Positions 45,902 to 54,898 of a stretch of 64,000 nt of DNA are shown piece after piece (the first letter of the stretch is position 1; every line of letters starts with the position of its first letter). The position numbers and the translations under genes were made by a program. The notes under the pieces are model-generated. The model was given only the letters and a program-made list of their open reading frames with translations. It made no database searches and was not told where the DNA came from. The stretch is from Burkholderia sp. TSV86 (GTDB lineage: Bacteria; Pseudomonadota; Gammaproteobacteria; Burkholderiales; Burkholderiaceae), in assembly GCF_001522865.1 (NCBI RefSeq), contig NZ_LOWB01000116.1, positions 186,001 to 250,000 on the forward strand. The letters are read 5' to 3'.

Positions 45902-47104
45902 ATGAAAAAGCGTGTAGCGGTCGCGATGACGACCGTCGGACTGGCGGCCGTTGCCACGGCGCATGCCCAGAGCAACGTGACGTTGTACGGTATCGTCGAC
46001 AACGGCATTGCGTATCAGAGCAGCAGCGGCTCGCTCGGCTCGACGACGGGCGGCCGCTCGGCCGTCAAGATGTCGACGGGCGTATGGGCGGGCAGCCGCT
46101 TCGGCCTGAAGGGCAGCGAGGATCTGGGCGGCGGCTCGAAGGCGATCTTTCAGCTCGAAGCAGGCTTCAATACCGCTAACGGCACGTCGCAATTCGCGGG
46201 CGGGATTTTCACGCGCCAAGCCTGGGTCGGCTTGACCAATCCGACCTACGGTACGCTGACGGCCGGCCGCCAGTACACCGCGTACTACACGCTGCTGTCG
46301 CCGTATAGCCCGACTAACTGGCTTACCGGCTATTTCGGCGCGCATCCGGGCGATATCGATTCGCTCGACACCAGCTATCGTGCGAACAACTCGCTCGTTT
46401 ATATGTCACCGTCGTTCTACGGCTTCAAGGTCGGCGGCTCGTATGCGTTCGGCGGCGAGCCGGGCAGCGTGAACGCCGGCTCGACGTGGAGCGCGGGCAT
46501 CCAGTACCTGAACGGGCCGGTCGGCATCGCTGCGGCGTTCCAGCGCGTGAACAACTCGACATCGGGCGGCGGCGATTGGGGCCCGTACTCGACGACGTCG
46601 AACGGCGGCGCGCAGGCGGCCGTGTCGGCGATCAACAACGGCTACAAGACCGCGCAGGCGCAGCAGCGCGTTGCGGTGACGGCGGGTTACCAGTTCTCGT
46701 CGGCATGGGACGTATCGGTGTCGTACTCGAACGTCCAATATATCCCCGGTGTGAAATCGGGGTTCCGCAACACGGCGATCTTCAATACCGCTGGCGCGGT
46801 GCTGCACTTTAAGCCTTCCGCAACCTGGGATTTCGCGGGCGGCTACAGCTACACGCGGGCGACGCAGTCGAACGGCATCACGAGCGCCGCGCAATATCAC
46901 CAGTTCACGCTATCGCAATACTACAGCTTGTCCAAACGCACGGGCCTCTATGCGCTCGAGGCATATCAGCGCGCAAGCGGCAAGACGTTGGCCAACGGCA
47001 AGATCATCAACGCGACCGCATCGATCGGCGACGGCTTCAATTCGTCTCCGGCAACGTCGCGCAGCCAGGTGGGCTTGGGCGTCGGTCTGATTCACCGTTT
47101 CTGA
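45902..47104 (+). CDS. Outer-membrane porin, OmpC/Gram-negative porin family
   Basis: A 400-residue porin typical of Burkholderia. Signal peptide MKKRVAVAMTTVGLAAVATA ends at an AHAQ site. The mature protein begins SNVTLYGIVDNGIAYQSSSG, the family signature, followed by SRFGLKGSEDLGGGSKAIFQ and RQAWVGLTNPTYGTLTAGRQ. The C-terminus GVGLIHRF ends in Phe, needed for Bam assembly. It should form a trimeric 16-strand barrel for small solutes. A strong terminator lies directly downstream, so it is a single-gene unit. Confidence 0.93.
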   Translation: MKKRVAVAMTTVGLAAVATAHAQSNVTLYGIVDNGIAYQSSSGSLGSTTGGRSAVKMSTGVWAGSRFGLKGSEDLGGGSKAIFQLEAGFNTANGTSQFAGGIFTRQAWVGLTNPTYGTLTAGRQYTAYYTLLSPYSPTNWLTGYFGAHPGDIDSLDTSYRANNSLVYMSPSFYGFKVGGSYAFGGEPGSVNAGSTWSAGIQYLNGPVGIAAAFQRVNNSTSGGGDWGPYSTTSNGGAQAAVSAINNGYKTAQAQQRVAVTAGYQFSSAWDVSVSYSNVQYIPGVKSGFRNTAIFNTAGAVLHFKPSATWDFAGGYSYTRATQSNGITSAAQYHQFTLSQYYSLSKRTGLYALEAYQRASGKTLANGKIINATASIGDGFNSSPATSRSQVGLGVGLIHRF

Positions 47105-47161
47105 TGCGCGACGCGTGACAGCGTGCGGCGTGCGCCGTGTGCTGGCGGCTCGATGGCTTGG

Positions 47162-47190
47162 CAGCCGGTTCGCTCGAACCGGCTGTTTTT
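47162..47190 (+). terminator. Strong Rho-independent terminator after porin
   Basis: CAGCCGGTT (47162-47170) pairs with AACCGGCTG (47177-47185), extended by one C-G pair to leave a four-base loop. TTTTT follows directly at 47186. It is 58 bases after the porin stop and correctly oriented. Confidence 0.85.
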
Positions 47191-47349
47191 GTTTGCGGCG
47201 ACGCGTTTGCGGTGTTTTATAGCGGCAGTTGCGGCACGGGCGGGATTTTCACGCGTGCGCGTCGAGATGGCGCATCAAAGCGTGGCAGCAGCGTATGCGC
47301 GCGCGATATGCAGGATATATGCGGATGCACAAGCGTGCACGTGGCGCGC

Positions 47350-47730
47350 TCAGCGCACCACGCCAGCGCGATAGCCGCGGGCGCTGACTCGCAGGACGTT
47401 GCCGTCCGGCGTGAATAAGCGCGGAATTTCGGGGGACGAAGGCGCGGGCATCGCGCGCGGCGACGCGCCGTCGAGCCCGCGCGGTTTAGGCGCGATCCGC
47501 GCGATCGTCGGCGCCGAGGGGCGGCGGATATGCGCATCGACGACGTGCGGCGCGGCGCGCTTGCGTTTCACGGCGGGCTTCGGCGCAGCTGGCGCTGCGG
47601 GGGCGGCAGGCTCATGGTGCGTCACGCCCGCGCGCGCTTCGGGCGGGTTCCAGATCTCGACATAGTGCTCGCCCGCGAACGTCGAGGACGTGAAAGTGAA
47701 CAACAGCAATCCGTATCCAACCAGTTTCAC
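47350..47730 (-). CDS. Proline-rich exported protein
   Basis: A 126-residue protein starting at GTG 47730 with GGAGAAGAG upstream. A short signal peptide is visible (VKLVGYGLLLFTFTSSTFAG). The mature part is rich in Pro, Ala and Arg (HHEPAAPAAPAAPKPAVKRK, RRPSAPTIARIAPKP) and probably unstructured in the periplasm or cell wall. I recognise no domain. It is convergent with the porin. Codon use is typical of the genome, which supports a real gene. Confidence 0.6.
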   Translation of the reverse strand: MKLVGYGLLLFTFTSSTFAGEHYVEIWNPPEARAGVTHHEPAAPAAPAAPKPAVKRKRAAPHVVDAHIRRPSAPTIARIAPKPRGLDGASPRAMPAPSSPEIPRLFTPDGNVLRVSARGYRAGVVR

Positions 47731-48113
47731 TATCTCTTCTCCGTGGCACGAGCGATGCCCAAGCAGTGTCGATCGGCTTGTTTTCGCGCGGCCGCGGGCT
47801 TGCGGCTGCCGCGCGGCACGCGATTTTCGCATGGGTGGCGCGTTTTGCGCCATTGCTGCGGACTGTATGAATATACAGGTTTGACGGGCGATGTCCATCG
47901 GTGCGTCGATCGCGGTCCGGCGATGTCGGTTTTTCGCCGCGTTGGCCCATGCATGACCATTTTTTGCTTGACGCACAGCGGTTCGCTTCGTCCGGATACC
48001 ATTTGTCAGTGGCAAGGACGCCGGGCGGAATTGTTGCCCGTATTGGCGGGTATCGGCGCATATCGGCCCGTATCTGTCCGGCAACGAACGTACATTCCCT
48101 CCAGGAGGACGAC
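47731..48113. other. Divergent intergenic region with 10-bp repeats
   Basis: About 380 bases between the divergent proline-rich gene and the hydratase gene. It presumably carries both promoters. Four imperfect 10-base direct repeats lie at 48041-48080: TATTGGCGGG, TATCGGCGCA, TATCGGCCCG and TATCTGTCCG. No gene is supported. Confidence 0.5.
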
Positions 48114-48914
48114 ATGGACACGCCCAGCTCGCTGCCGCCGCTCGTGCGCGACGACGCCGACGGCGTCGCGACGTTGCGACTGAACCGGCCGGCTCGATTC
48201 AACGCGCTGTCGGACGCGCTGATCGATGCGTTGCTGCGCGAATTCGCTGCGCTGGCCGACGATGCGCACGTGCGCTGCGTCGTGCTTGCCGCCGAGGGCC
48301 GAGCGTTTTGCGCCGGGCATGATCTGCGCGAAATGCGCGGCCGGCCGGATATCGAGTATTACCGTGATCTGTTCGGCCGGTGCAGCCGCGTGATGCAGGC
48401 GATTCAGGCGGTGCCCGTGCCGGTGGTCGCGCGCGTGCACGGGGTGGCGACGGCGGCGGGCTGCCAGCTCGTTGCGTCGTGCGATTTGGCGATCGCGGCC
48501 GATACCGCTCGCTTCGCGGTGTCCGGCATCGATGTCGGGCTGTTCTGTTCGACGCCCGCTGTTGCGTTGAGCCGTAACATATGCGCGAAGCGCGCATTCG
48601 ACATGCTTGTCACCGGCCGCTTCATCGATGCCGCGACGGCACGCGACTGGGGGCTCATCAACGAGGCGGTGCCGGCCGATGCGCTTGATGCGGCTGTCGC
48701 GCGAACGGTCGAGCGGATCGTGTCGAAGTGTCCGGCCGCGGTGCGCTACGGCAAGGCGATGTTCCACCGGCAGCGGCAGATGCCGCTCGCCGGCGCTTAC
48801 GCGTATGCGGCCGACGTGATGGCGCGCAACATGATGGAGACGGACGCGCGCGAGGGCATCGACGCTTTTCTGGAGAAGCGGCCCGCGCACTGGTATGCGC
48901 GAGCGCGCTCGTGA
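48114..48914 (+). CDS. Enoyl-CoA hydratase/isomerase family protein
   Basis: A 266-residue crotonase-fold enzyme. RLNRPARFNALSDALIDAL opens the domain, and the oxyanion-hole segment is GRAFCAGHDLREM. HGVATAAGCQLVASCDLAIA and SGIDVGLFCSTPAVALSR follow. The second catalytic Glu of typical hydratases is not obvious at the usual place (VGLFCSTP), so the reaction may be isomerisation, decarboxylation or another crotonase reaction. AGGAGG six bases upstream fixes the ATG start. No other fatty-acid gene adjoins it. Confidence 0.88.
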   Translation: MDTPSSLPPLVRDDADGVATLRLNRPARFNALSDALIDALLREFAALADDAHVRCVVLAAEGRAFCAGHDLREMRGRPDIEYYRDLFGRCSRVMQAIQAVPVPVVARVHGVATAAGCQLVASCDLAIAADTARFAVSGIDVGLFCSTPAVALSRNICAKRAFDMLVTGRFIDAATARDWGLINEAVPADALDAAVARTVERIVSKCPAAVRYGKAMFHRQRQMPLAGAYAYAADVMARNMMETDAREGIDAFLEKRPAHWYARARS

Positions 48915-49135
48915 CGGTTCGCGGCCGCGGCGGAACGCGGCAGGCCGTCGGCCGGTATGCGCCGAACGGGGCTTTCGATTAACCAAGGCCGGGCCGCTGC
49001 GATTGCGTCGGGGTATTGTGCGCCGATGCCCGCATGTTCGACGCCGCGCCGGTAAGCGCGCAGCGCGGCCGGCCGGCCAGGTTTGCCGCCACGCTTTGCC
49101 GGTGCGCGCGGGTGCGCGCCGCCACGATATCGCGG

Positions 49136-50263
49136 CTATCGGCCGAAACTTCCAGTGCGGGTATCGTAGATTGAGCGGTGCGCGGCTGCGTCCAGCGGGT
49201 CGACCCCAACGGGCACCCGCCGCGCGAGCGCGCACATTAGCTCGTAGCCGATCGTGCCAGCCGCTTCTGCAACCTCGTCGACGCGAACCTGCGTGCCCCA
49301 CAGCTCGACTGCCGAGCCGACGCCGGCCGTCGGGCAGGGCGTCAGGTCGATGGTCAGCATGTCCATCGAAACGCGCCCGACCACTTGCGTGCGCACGCCG
49401 TCGACAGCAATCGGCGTGCCCGTCGGCGCGTGCCGTGGATACCCGTCCGCGTAGCCGCAAGCGACGACGCCGATGCGCATCTCACGTTCGGCGGTGAAGC
49501 GGCGGCCATAGCCGACCGTTTCGCCTGCCGCGACAGTTTGTACGCCGATGATGCGGCTCGTGACGGTCATCGCCGCGCGCAGCGGTACGTTGGTGATATC
49601 GCAAACCGCGCCCGTTGGCGATGCGCCATACAGAATCGTGCCAGGGCGCACCCAGTCGCGATGCGCGCGCGGATGCCACAGCACCGCGGCCGAATTCGAC
49701 AGCGTGCGCTCGCCAGGCAGGCCGGCTGCCGCGGCGTCGAACAGACGTATTTGCCAGTCGATCTCGCCTTCGTCAGCGTTCGCGAAATGCGTCATCAGCG
49801 CGATCTTGCCGATCGACGGTACGGCAGCCGCGCGTTCCCACGCGGCGCGGAACGCGTCGGGCCGGAAGCCGAGCCGGTTCATTCCTGAATTCATCTTGAG
49901 TTGGATGTCGATCGGCCGGCTCGGCTTGGCCGACGTCAGCATGTCTAATTGGTCCTGGCCGTGCACGGCAACCGTTAGGCGATAACGGTCGGCAATCTCG
50001 ATATCCGCCGCGTCGAAAATCCCTTCGAGCAGCAGTACGGGTTTCGTCCAGCCGAGTTCCCGCACGCGTACCGCTTCGTCGAGATCGAGCAGCGCGATTC
50101 CGTCGGCGGTGGCGAGCGCCGGATAGACGCGCTCGATGTCGTGACCATATGCGTTTGCCTTGACGACCGCCCATACGCGCGACGCGGGGGCTTTCTGGCG
50201 GACGAGCGCGAGGTTGTGCGCGATGGCGTTGGGATGGATGCGGGCGGCGATGGGGCGGGGCAT
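49136..50263 (-). CDS. alr: Alanine racemase
   Basis: A 375-residue PLP-dependent fold-type III racemase converting L- to D-alanine for peptidoglycan. The PLP lysine is in [12 protein letters not shown] (Lys35). [14 protein letters not shown] and [11 protein letters not shown] are barrel motifs, [13 protein letters not shown] is the phosphate/active region, and [16 protein letters not shown] holds the catalytic Tyr. The C-terminal domain contains [11 protein letters not shown]. Length and motifs match Alr/DadX. ATG 50263 was chosen at the family start. A DadX (catabolic) assignment would need a neighbouring dadA, which is absent. Confidence 0.93.
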   Translation of the reverse strand: MPRPIAARIHPNAIAHNLALVRQKAPASRVWAVVKANAYGHDIERVYPALATADGIALLDLDEAVRVRELGWTKPVLLLEGIFDAADIEIADRYRLTVAVHGQDQLDMLTSAKPSRPIDIQLKMNSGMNRLGFRPDAFRAAWERAAAVPSIGKIALMTHFANADEGEIDWQIRLFDAAAAGLPGERTLSNSAAVLWHPRAHRDWVRPGTILYGASPTGAVCDITNVPLRAAMTVTSRIIGVQTVAAGETVGYGRRFTAEREMRIGVVACGYADGYPRHAPTGTPIAVDGVRTQVVGRVSMDMLTIDLTPCPTAGVGSAVELWGTQVRVDEVAEAAGTIGYELMCALARRVPVGVDPLDAAAHRSIYDTRTGSFGR

Positions 50264-50627
50264 GGAAATTTCTGCGAATGGACGAAACAGAGAAAAAGCG
50301 GCAACGAACCGTCGGCGAATGGCAGCAGTGCGCTGCCGGAGCGCCGGCACGTGCCCGCGATGCGTATTTTCCGTATGAGGCGAGATAGCCAGTGTTGCGC
50401 GCTATGATATGTCGATGTGTATGGTTGTATTTAACGTATTTGTCGATTTTTTAGTAAAAATTGGCGAAAGTTCTTTGCCGAGGCCCGCGCCGCAGCTAAC
50501 GGTTAATGTGCCGGCGATTGTTCGAAGGTTCGAGCATCGGCATTCGCGGCTAGCATGTCGCAGAGCGCGCCATAGCAGCGTACGATGGCGCCGAAGTCCG
50601 ACGAGTTTCGCAACCGGAGGCGTTGTC
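50264..50627. other. Divergent intergenic region alr/DUF427
   Basis: About 360 bases. The stretch 50,400-50,465 is AT-rich and probably holds promoters for the divergent genes. No gene, strong repeat or terminator is supported. Confidence 0.4.
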
Positions 50628-51008
50628 ATGTCCGAGCACACCCTTGCCGTCAAGATTCCCGGCCCGGATCATCCGATCACGATCGAAGCAACGGGCGCAC
50701 GGGTTGTCGTCACCGTGAACGGCAGTCCGCTCGCCGATACGCGCAATGCGTTGACGCTGCGCGAGGCGGCATATCCGCCCGTGCAATACATTCCGCGCGA
50801 CGATGTCGACATGACGCGGCTCGAGCGCAGCGCGCATGCGAGCTATTGCCCATACAAGGGCAGCGCGTCGTACTACAGCGTCGACGATGGCGACGGGCGG
50901 CGCGTCGATGCCGTGTGGTCATACGAATTACCACACGACGCCGTCAAGCAGATCGCCGGCCATCTCGCGTTCTATCCCGACCGGGTCGATTCGATCGCGA
51001 TCGGCTGA
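50628..51008 (+). CDS. DUF427 family protein
   Basis: A 126-residue protein matching DUF427: HPITIEATGARVVVTVNGSP, then LADTRNALTLREAAYPPVQY, IPRDDVDMTRLERS, and the family core SYCPYKGSASYYSV. WSYELPHDAVKQIAGHLAFY closes the domain. It is a beta-tent-like fold of unknown biochemical role, cytoplasmic. CGGAGG upstream supports the ATG. It is followed after about 165 bases by egtB. Confidence 0.88.
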   Translation: MSEHTLAVKIPGPDHPITIEATGARVVVTVNGSPLADTRNALTLREAAYPPVQYIPRDDVDMTRLERSAHASYCPYKGSASYYSVDDGDGRRVDAVWSYELPHDAVKQIAGHLAFYPDRVDSIAIG

Positions 51009-51173
51009 CGCGCATTGGCCAACCGGTGCCGGCGCACACCGCATCAGAGGTGCCAATTGCGCGTGCGGCATGGCGATGTCACAGGCATGTCCTATTCTCT
51101 TTGAGATGTTTTCCGTTGAGCGCATCGGCCGATGTAGCGCATGAGCCGAATCATCCTGTCGGGACGCAACGCA

Positions 51174-52412
51174 ATGACGAACCATGAAGAACCAGCGCGC
51201 GACGTCGCGCGCAGCCTCGAGCGTGACTTCACCGATGTGCGCCGGTATAGCGTCGAGTTGGCCAGGCCGCTGTCGGCCGAAGATCAGTCGTTGCAGTCGA
51301 TGCCGGACGCGAGTCCGACGAAATGGCATCTCGCGCATACGACGTGGTTTTTCGAGACCGTGATCTTGGCGCGGCATGCGCGCGGCTACAAGCTGTTCGA
51401 TGCGCGCTATTCCTACCTTTTCAACTCGTATTACGAAGCACTCGGCCCGCGTCACGCGAGGCCGCAGCGCGGGCTGTTGTCGCGCCCGTCGCTCGATGAC
51501 GTGCACCGCTATCGCCGCTACGTCGACGCCGCGCTGCTCGAGCTGTTGCGCTCCGCCGACGCGTCGTCGCTGCTCGCGCTCGAGCCGGAGATCACGCTCG
51601 GTCTGCATCACGAGCAGCAGCATCAGGAACTGATGCTGACCGATATCCTTCACGCATTTTCGCTCAACCCGCTATTGCCCGCGTACCGCAGCGACGCCGG
51701 TGCCGTGCCCGCCGATGCGCCCGCGCGCGCGAATCGCACGGCGCGCTGGATCGCGCGGCCGGGGGGTGTCGTCGAAATCGGTCATGACGGCCGCGGCTTT
51801 TCGTTCGACAACGAACGGCCGCGCCATGCGGTGATCCTGCAGCCATACGAGATTGCCGAGCGGCCCGTGACGAACGGCGAGTACGCGGCGTTCATCGAGG
51901 ACGGCGGCTATGCTCGCGCGGAGCTTTGGCTCTCCGATGGCTGGGCGCTGGTTCAGCGCGACGCATGGAAGGCGCCGCTGTACTGGATCGCGGCGGACGC
52001 GGGCGAGGGGCTCGGCTGGCGCGAGTTCGGGCTCGACGGCCTGCGGCCGCTCGCGCATGACGCGCCGGTGTCGCATCTGAGCTTCTATGAAGCGGCCGCG
52101 TATGCGCAATGGGCAGGTGCGCGGTTGCCGACCGAATTCGAATGGGAGGCGGCGTTCGACGCGCCAGGCATCGAACAGATGACCGGGCATGTGTGGCAAT
52201 GGACACGCTCGTCGTATGAGCCGTATCCGGGCTTCAAGCCGCTGGCGGGCATCGCGGCCGAATACAACGGCAAGTTCATGGTCGGGCAGCAGGTACTGCG
52301 CGGCAGCAGCATCGCGACGCCACCGGGGCATGCGCGCGCGACATACCGCAACTTTTTCGCGCCGGCCGCGCGCTGGCAATTCACGGGGGTGCGCCTTGCA
52401 AGAGAGCACTGA
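51174..52412 (+). CDS. egtB: Ergothioneine biosynthesis protein EgtB
   Basis: A 412-residue non-heme iron sulfoxide synthase. The N-terminal DinB-like domain carries the iron-ligand His residues in KWHLAHTTWFFE (His52, His55) and LGLHHEQQHQELMLTD. The C-terminal FGE-sulfatase-like domain has ERPVTNGEYAAFIEDGGY, PVSHLSFYEAAAYAQWAGAR (given in part), LPTEFEWEAAF and GHVWQWTRSSYEPYPGF. It joins trimethyl-histidine (hercynine) to a thiol, in ergothioneine synthesis. ATG 51174 and ATG 51141 are both possible. It overlaps the start of egtD. Confidence 0.93.
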   Translation: MTNHEEPARDVARSLERDFTDVRRYSVELARPLSAEDQSLQSMPDASPTKWHLAHTTWFFETVILARHARGYKLFDARYSYLFNSYYEALGPRHARPQRGLLSRPSLDDVHRYRRYVDAALLELLRSADASSLLALEPEITLGLHHEQQHQELMLTDILHAFSLNPLLPAYRSDAGAVPADAPARANRTARWIARPGGVVEIGHDGRGFSFDNERPRHAVILQPYEIAERPVTNGEYAAFIEDGGYARAELWLSDGWALVQRDAWKAPLYWIAADAGEGLGWREFGLDGLRPLAHDAPVSHLSFYEAAAYAQWAGARLPTEFEWEAAFDAPGIEQMTGHVWQWTRSSYEPYPGFKPLAGIAAEYNGKFMVGQQVLRGSSIATPPGHARATYRNFFAPAARWQFTGVRLAREH

Positions 52413-53388
52413 ACCGATCGACGACGCGGCGCACGATGCGCATGGGGCGATACGCGCGAGCGCATTTGGCCGCGATCTGCTGGCTGGATTGCGCAGCTCG
52501 CCGCGCAGCATCGCGCCGAAGTATTTCTACGACGTGGCGGGCTCCGCGTTGTTCGACCGGATCTGCGAGTTGCCCGAATACTATCCGACCCGCACCGAAC
52601 TCGCGATCCTGAAGCGTGGCGCAAGCGAGATTGCAGAGCGCATTGGCCGCGACGCGAATCTGATCGAGTTCGGCGCGGGATCGCTCTCGAAGATCCGCGT
52701 CCTGCTCGATGCATGCGCCGTGTCCAATCCGCCCACGCGGTATCTGCCCGTCGATATTTCGGCCGATCATCTCGCGCATGCGTCGGCCGCATTGCGCGAC
52801 GCTTATTCGTGGCTCGACGTGCAGCCGGTTGTCGCCGATTATCTGCAAGCCGAACAATTGAGCGTGATCGAGCGGCTGCCGGGGCGTCGCGTCGGCTGTT
52901 TTCTAGGCTCGACGATCGGCAATTTCTCGCCGGACGAGGCCGCGTCGTTCCTGCGGCGCATGGCCGTGTTGCTGGCGGGCGGCGGGTTGCTGATCGGCGT
53001 AGATCTGGTGAAAGACGTGTCGATCCTGCATCGCGCATACAACGATTCGGCAGGCGTGACGGCGGCGTTCAATCTGAATCTGCTCAAGCGGGCGAACGCG
53101 GAGCTGGGTGCGGATTTCGCGCTTGATGCGTGGGCGCATCGGGCGTTCTACGATGCCGAGCATCAGCGTATCGAGATGCATCTCGTCAGCCGGCGCGCGC
53201 AGACGGTGCGCGTTGCCGGCACTGCGTTCCGGTTCGACGAGGGCGAGACGTTGCATACCGAGAATTCGCACAAATTCACGGTCGACGGGTTTCGCGAACT
53301 GGCGAGTACAGTGGGATTCCAGCCGGTGGCGGTTTGGGTCGACCCCGCGCGGCTGTTCAGCTTGCATTGGCTCGAAAGCCGGGGGTGA
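52396..53388 (+). CDS. egtD: L-histidine N-alpha-methyltransferase EgtD
   Basis: A 330-residue SAM-dependent methyltransferase making hercynine, the EgtB substrate. Motifs: RSSPRSIAPKYFYDVAGSAL, FDRICELPEYYPTRTELAIL, LIEFGAGSLSKIRVLL (SAM loop), YLPVDISADHL, CFLGSTIGNFSPDEA and GVDLVKD. The only in-frame start candidate before the conserved domain is TTG 52396, which lies inside the end of egtB (17-base overlap). No ATG or GTG occurs in this stretch. The two genes therefore form a translationally coupled pair. egtC and egtE are absent, as in many proteobacteria. Confidence 0.92.
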   Translation: MQESTEPIDDAAHDAHGAIRASAFGRDLLAGLRSSPRSIAPKYFYDVAGSALFDRICELPEYYPTRTELAILKRGASEIAERIGRDANLIEFGAGSLSKIRVLLDACAVSNPPTRYLPVDISADHLAHASAALRDAYSWLDVQPVVADYLQAEQLSVIERLPGRRVGCFLGSTIGNFSPDEAASFLRRMAVLLAGGGLLIGVDLVKDVSILHRAYNDSAGVTAAFNLNLLKRANAELGADFALDAWAHRAFYDAEHQRIEMHLVSRRAQTVRVAGTAFRFDEGETLHTENSHKFTVDGFRELASTVGFQPVAVWVDPARLFSLHWLESRG

Positions 53389-53583
53389 GGGTGTGCGGAT
53401 TGGCCGGGGCGGCAACGCGCATGCTTGGGTGACTTCGGTGAGCGTTCATCGAAAACGGTTTTGATGGCATATGCATGCGATGGCTTGCACGTTGCGTGCC
53501 GGCTCACGCGAGCGGTGCGCTGTGCTGGCGTGCATCGCGTGCGTGACCGCTGGGCGCCGCGGCGCTGCATCGACCAACAGGCG

Positions 53584-54258
53584 CTAACGCTCGCGCGAAC
53601 GGCTTTTCTGCTTTTTGCTGCTGCTGCCGGCGCGTGGCGCGTCGTTGCCGGCCGCTGCGTTGTCGCCGGTCATTTGTTCGATCCAGGCGAGCGCATCCAC
53701 ATACGACATGAACTGCTGCAAATACCCCGGCGACAACTCGCGCATCGACAAAAGCGAGCGATGCACAAGGCTGCTCGAATTGAGCGGCCCGGCGTTCTTC
53801 GGCACCTGGTTCAACGATTGCCGCAACTGCCTGTCGGTGCTGAGTTTCGACCAGATCTGGCGGAATGCGCCGAGCATCTCGAGTTCCGGATAGGCATGAC
53901 GCGGGTGCAATGCGTGATGGGCGGGGTCGCGCTCGTCATCCGGCGCCGTATGCCGCGCGGCGATGTAATCGATCAACCGGCCCAACTCGCTGCGTGCGGG
54001 CGGATGCTCCGGCGCTGACGGCGCGGCTCGAGCGGTCCCGCCGCCGATGGACGCAGCGTGCCGTTCCACCGCACTCGCATAGGACGACAATGCTTCGGAT
54101 AACTTCTCGTCCAGCAGGCGGCGCGCCTCGCCGCTATGGTTCGCCGCGCGCCGATGCAGCGTGGCGATGAAGCGAAAGCGCACCGGGTCGAGCCGATCGG
54201 CGCCGTGCTCGCGCCACGCGTCGAGCATTGCTTGCGCACGCGCGCCGACGCTATTCAT
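53584..54258 (-). CDS. DUF2894 domain-containing protein
   Basis: A 224-residue protein: QAMLDAWREHGADRLDPVRF and RFIATLHRRAANHSGEARRL are the DUF2894 hallmark, followed by a Pro/Ala-rich linker. The second half contains ELEMLGAFRQIWSKLSTDRQ, SLVHRSLLSMRELSP and YLQQFMSYVDALAWIEQ. The C-terminus is Lys/Arg/Ser-rich. It has no signal or membrane helix, so it is cytoplasmic. ATG 54258 overlaps the OmpA-like stop by eight bases. It is the last gene of the four-gene motor-like locus and may be an adaptor. The function is unknown. Confidence 0.8.
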   Translation of the reverse strand: MNSVGARAQAMLDAWREHGADRLDPVRFRFIATLHRRAANHSGEARRLLDEKLSEALSSYASAVERHAASIGGGTARAAPSAPEHPPARSELGRLIDYIAARHTAPDDERDPAHHALHPRHAYPELEMLGAFRQIWSKLSTDRQLRQSLNQVPKNAGPLNSSSLVHRSLLSMRELSPGYLQQFMSYVDALAWIEQMTGDNAAAGNDAPRAGSSSKKQKSRSRER

Positions 54259-54898
54259 GGCGCTCACCGCCGGAAGCCGTCGCCCTTGGCACGGGCGCAA
54301 TCTCGACGCGCCGGTTCTTCGCGCGGCCTTCGTCGCTCGTATTCGCACTCACCGGCTGCTCGGAGCCGAACGCCGCGGCGAACACCGACGACGACGGCAC
54401 GCCTTCGCTGATGAACGCGCGCGTCACGGTCAATGCGCGCTGCGCCGACAGCTCCCAGTTGTCGGCGAAGCGGCGGTTGCCCGCATGCACTTGCTGGTCG
54501 TCGGCGAAGCCGCTGACCATCAGGATTTCGTCATGCGTCTTCAAGTAAGCGGACAGCGGCCCGGCGAGGCTCTTCAGCAGGTCACGCCCCTCGGGCTGCA
54601 ACTGATCGGAATTCAGCGCGAACAGAACGCTGCCGCTGATACCGATGCGGCCGTTGACGAGCGTCACGCGTCCAGCCGCAAGCGGGCCGGCGAGCGCCTG
54701 CTCGAGCGTCTGGCGGCGCTGCGCTTCCATCTGGCGCTGCTTGAGCGCGTCGTCGAGCCGCGACGACAACTCCAGCTGCACGCCAATGACGCTGACCAGG
54801 ATCAGCATGAATGCGCCGAGCAGCACCGACATCAGATCGCCGAAGGCTGCCCAGATCGGCGCGCCCGACTGCGCGCCGTCGTCGATTTCGTCGCTCAT
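54251..54898 (-). CDS. OmpA/MotB-like membrane protein (stator B-type)
   Basis: A 215-residue protein. A short cytoplasmic start leads into one helix, WAAFGDLMSVLLGAFMLILV (residues about 16-35), with an Asp (D21) at the position of the proton-carrying Asp in MotB and ZorB (pattern F-x-D-L-M-S/T). A coiled linker of about 50 residues follows. The OmpA peptidoglycan-binding domain (about 90-205) has LFALNSDQLQPEGRDLL, ILMVSGFADDQQ and RALTVTRAFISEGVPSSSV, ending in KNRRVEIAPVP. It overlaps the DUF802 gene by four bases (ATGA), so the two proteins are probably made in a fixed ratio. Confidence 0.88.
   Translation of the reverse strand: MSDEIDDGAQSGAPIWAAFGDLMSVLLGAFMLILVSVIGVQLELSSRLDDALKQRQMEAQRRQTLEQALAGPLAAGRVTLVNGRIGISGSVLFALNSDQLQPEGRDLLKSLAGPLSAYLKTHDEILMVSGFADDQQVHAGNRRFADNWELSAQRALTVTRAFISEGVPSSSVFAAAFGSEQPVSANTSDEGRAKNRRVEIAPVPRATASGGERHE

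Noticed and set aside
48006-49460. 484-residue minus-strand frame across the hydratase gene
   Set aside because: Runs through the hydratase gene and part of alr without any domain; typical GC-rich shadow.
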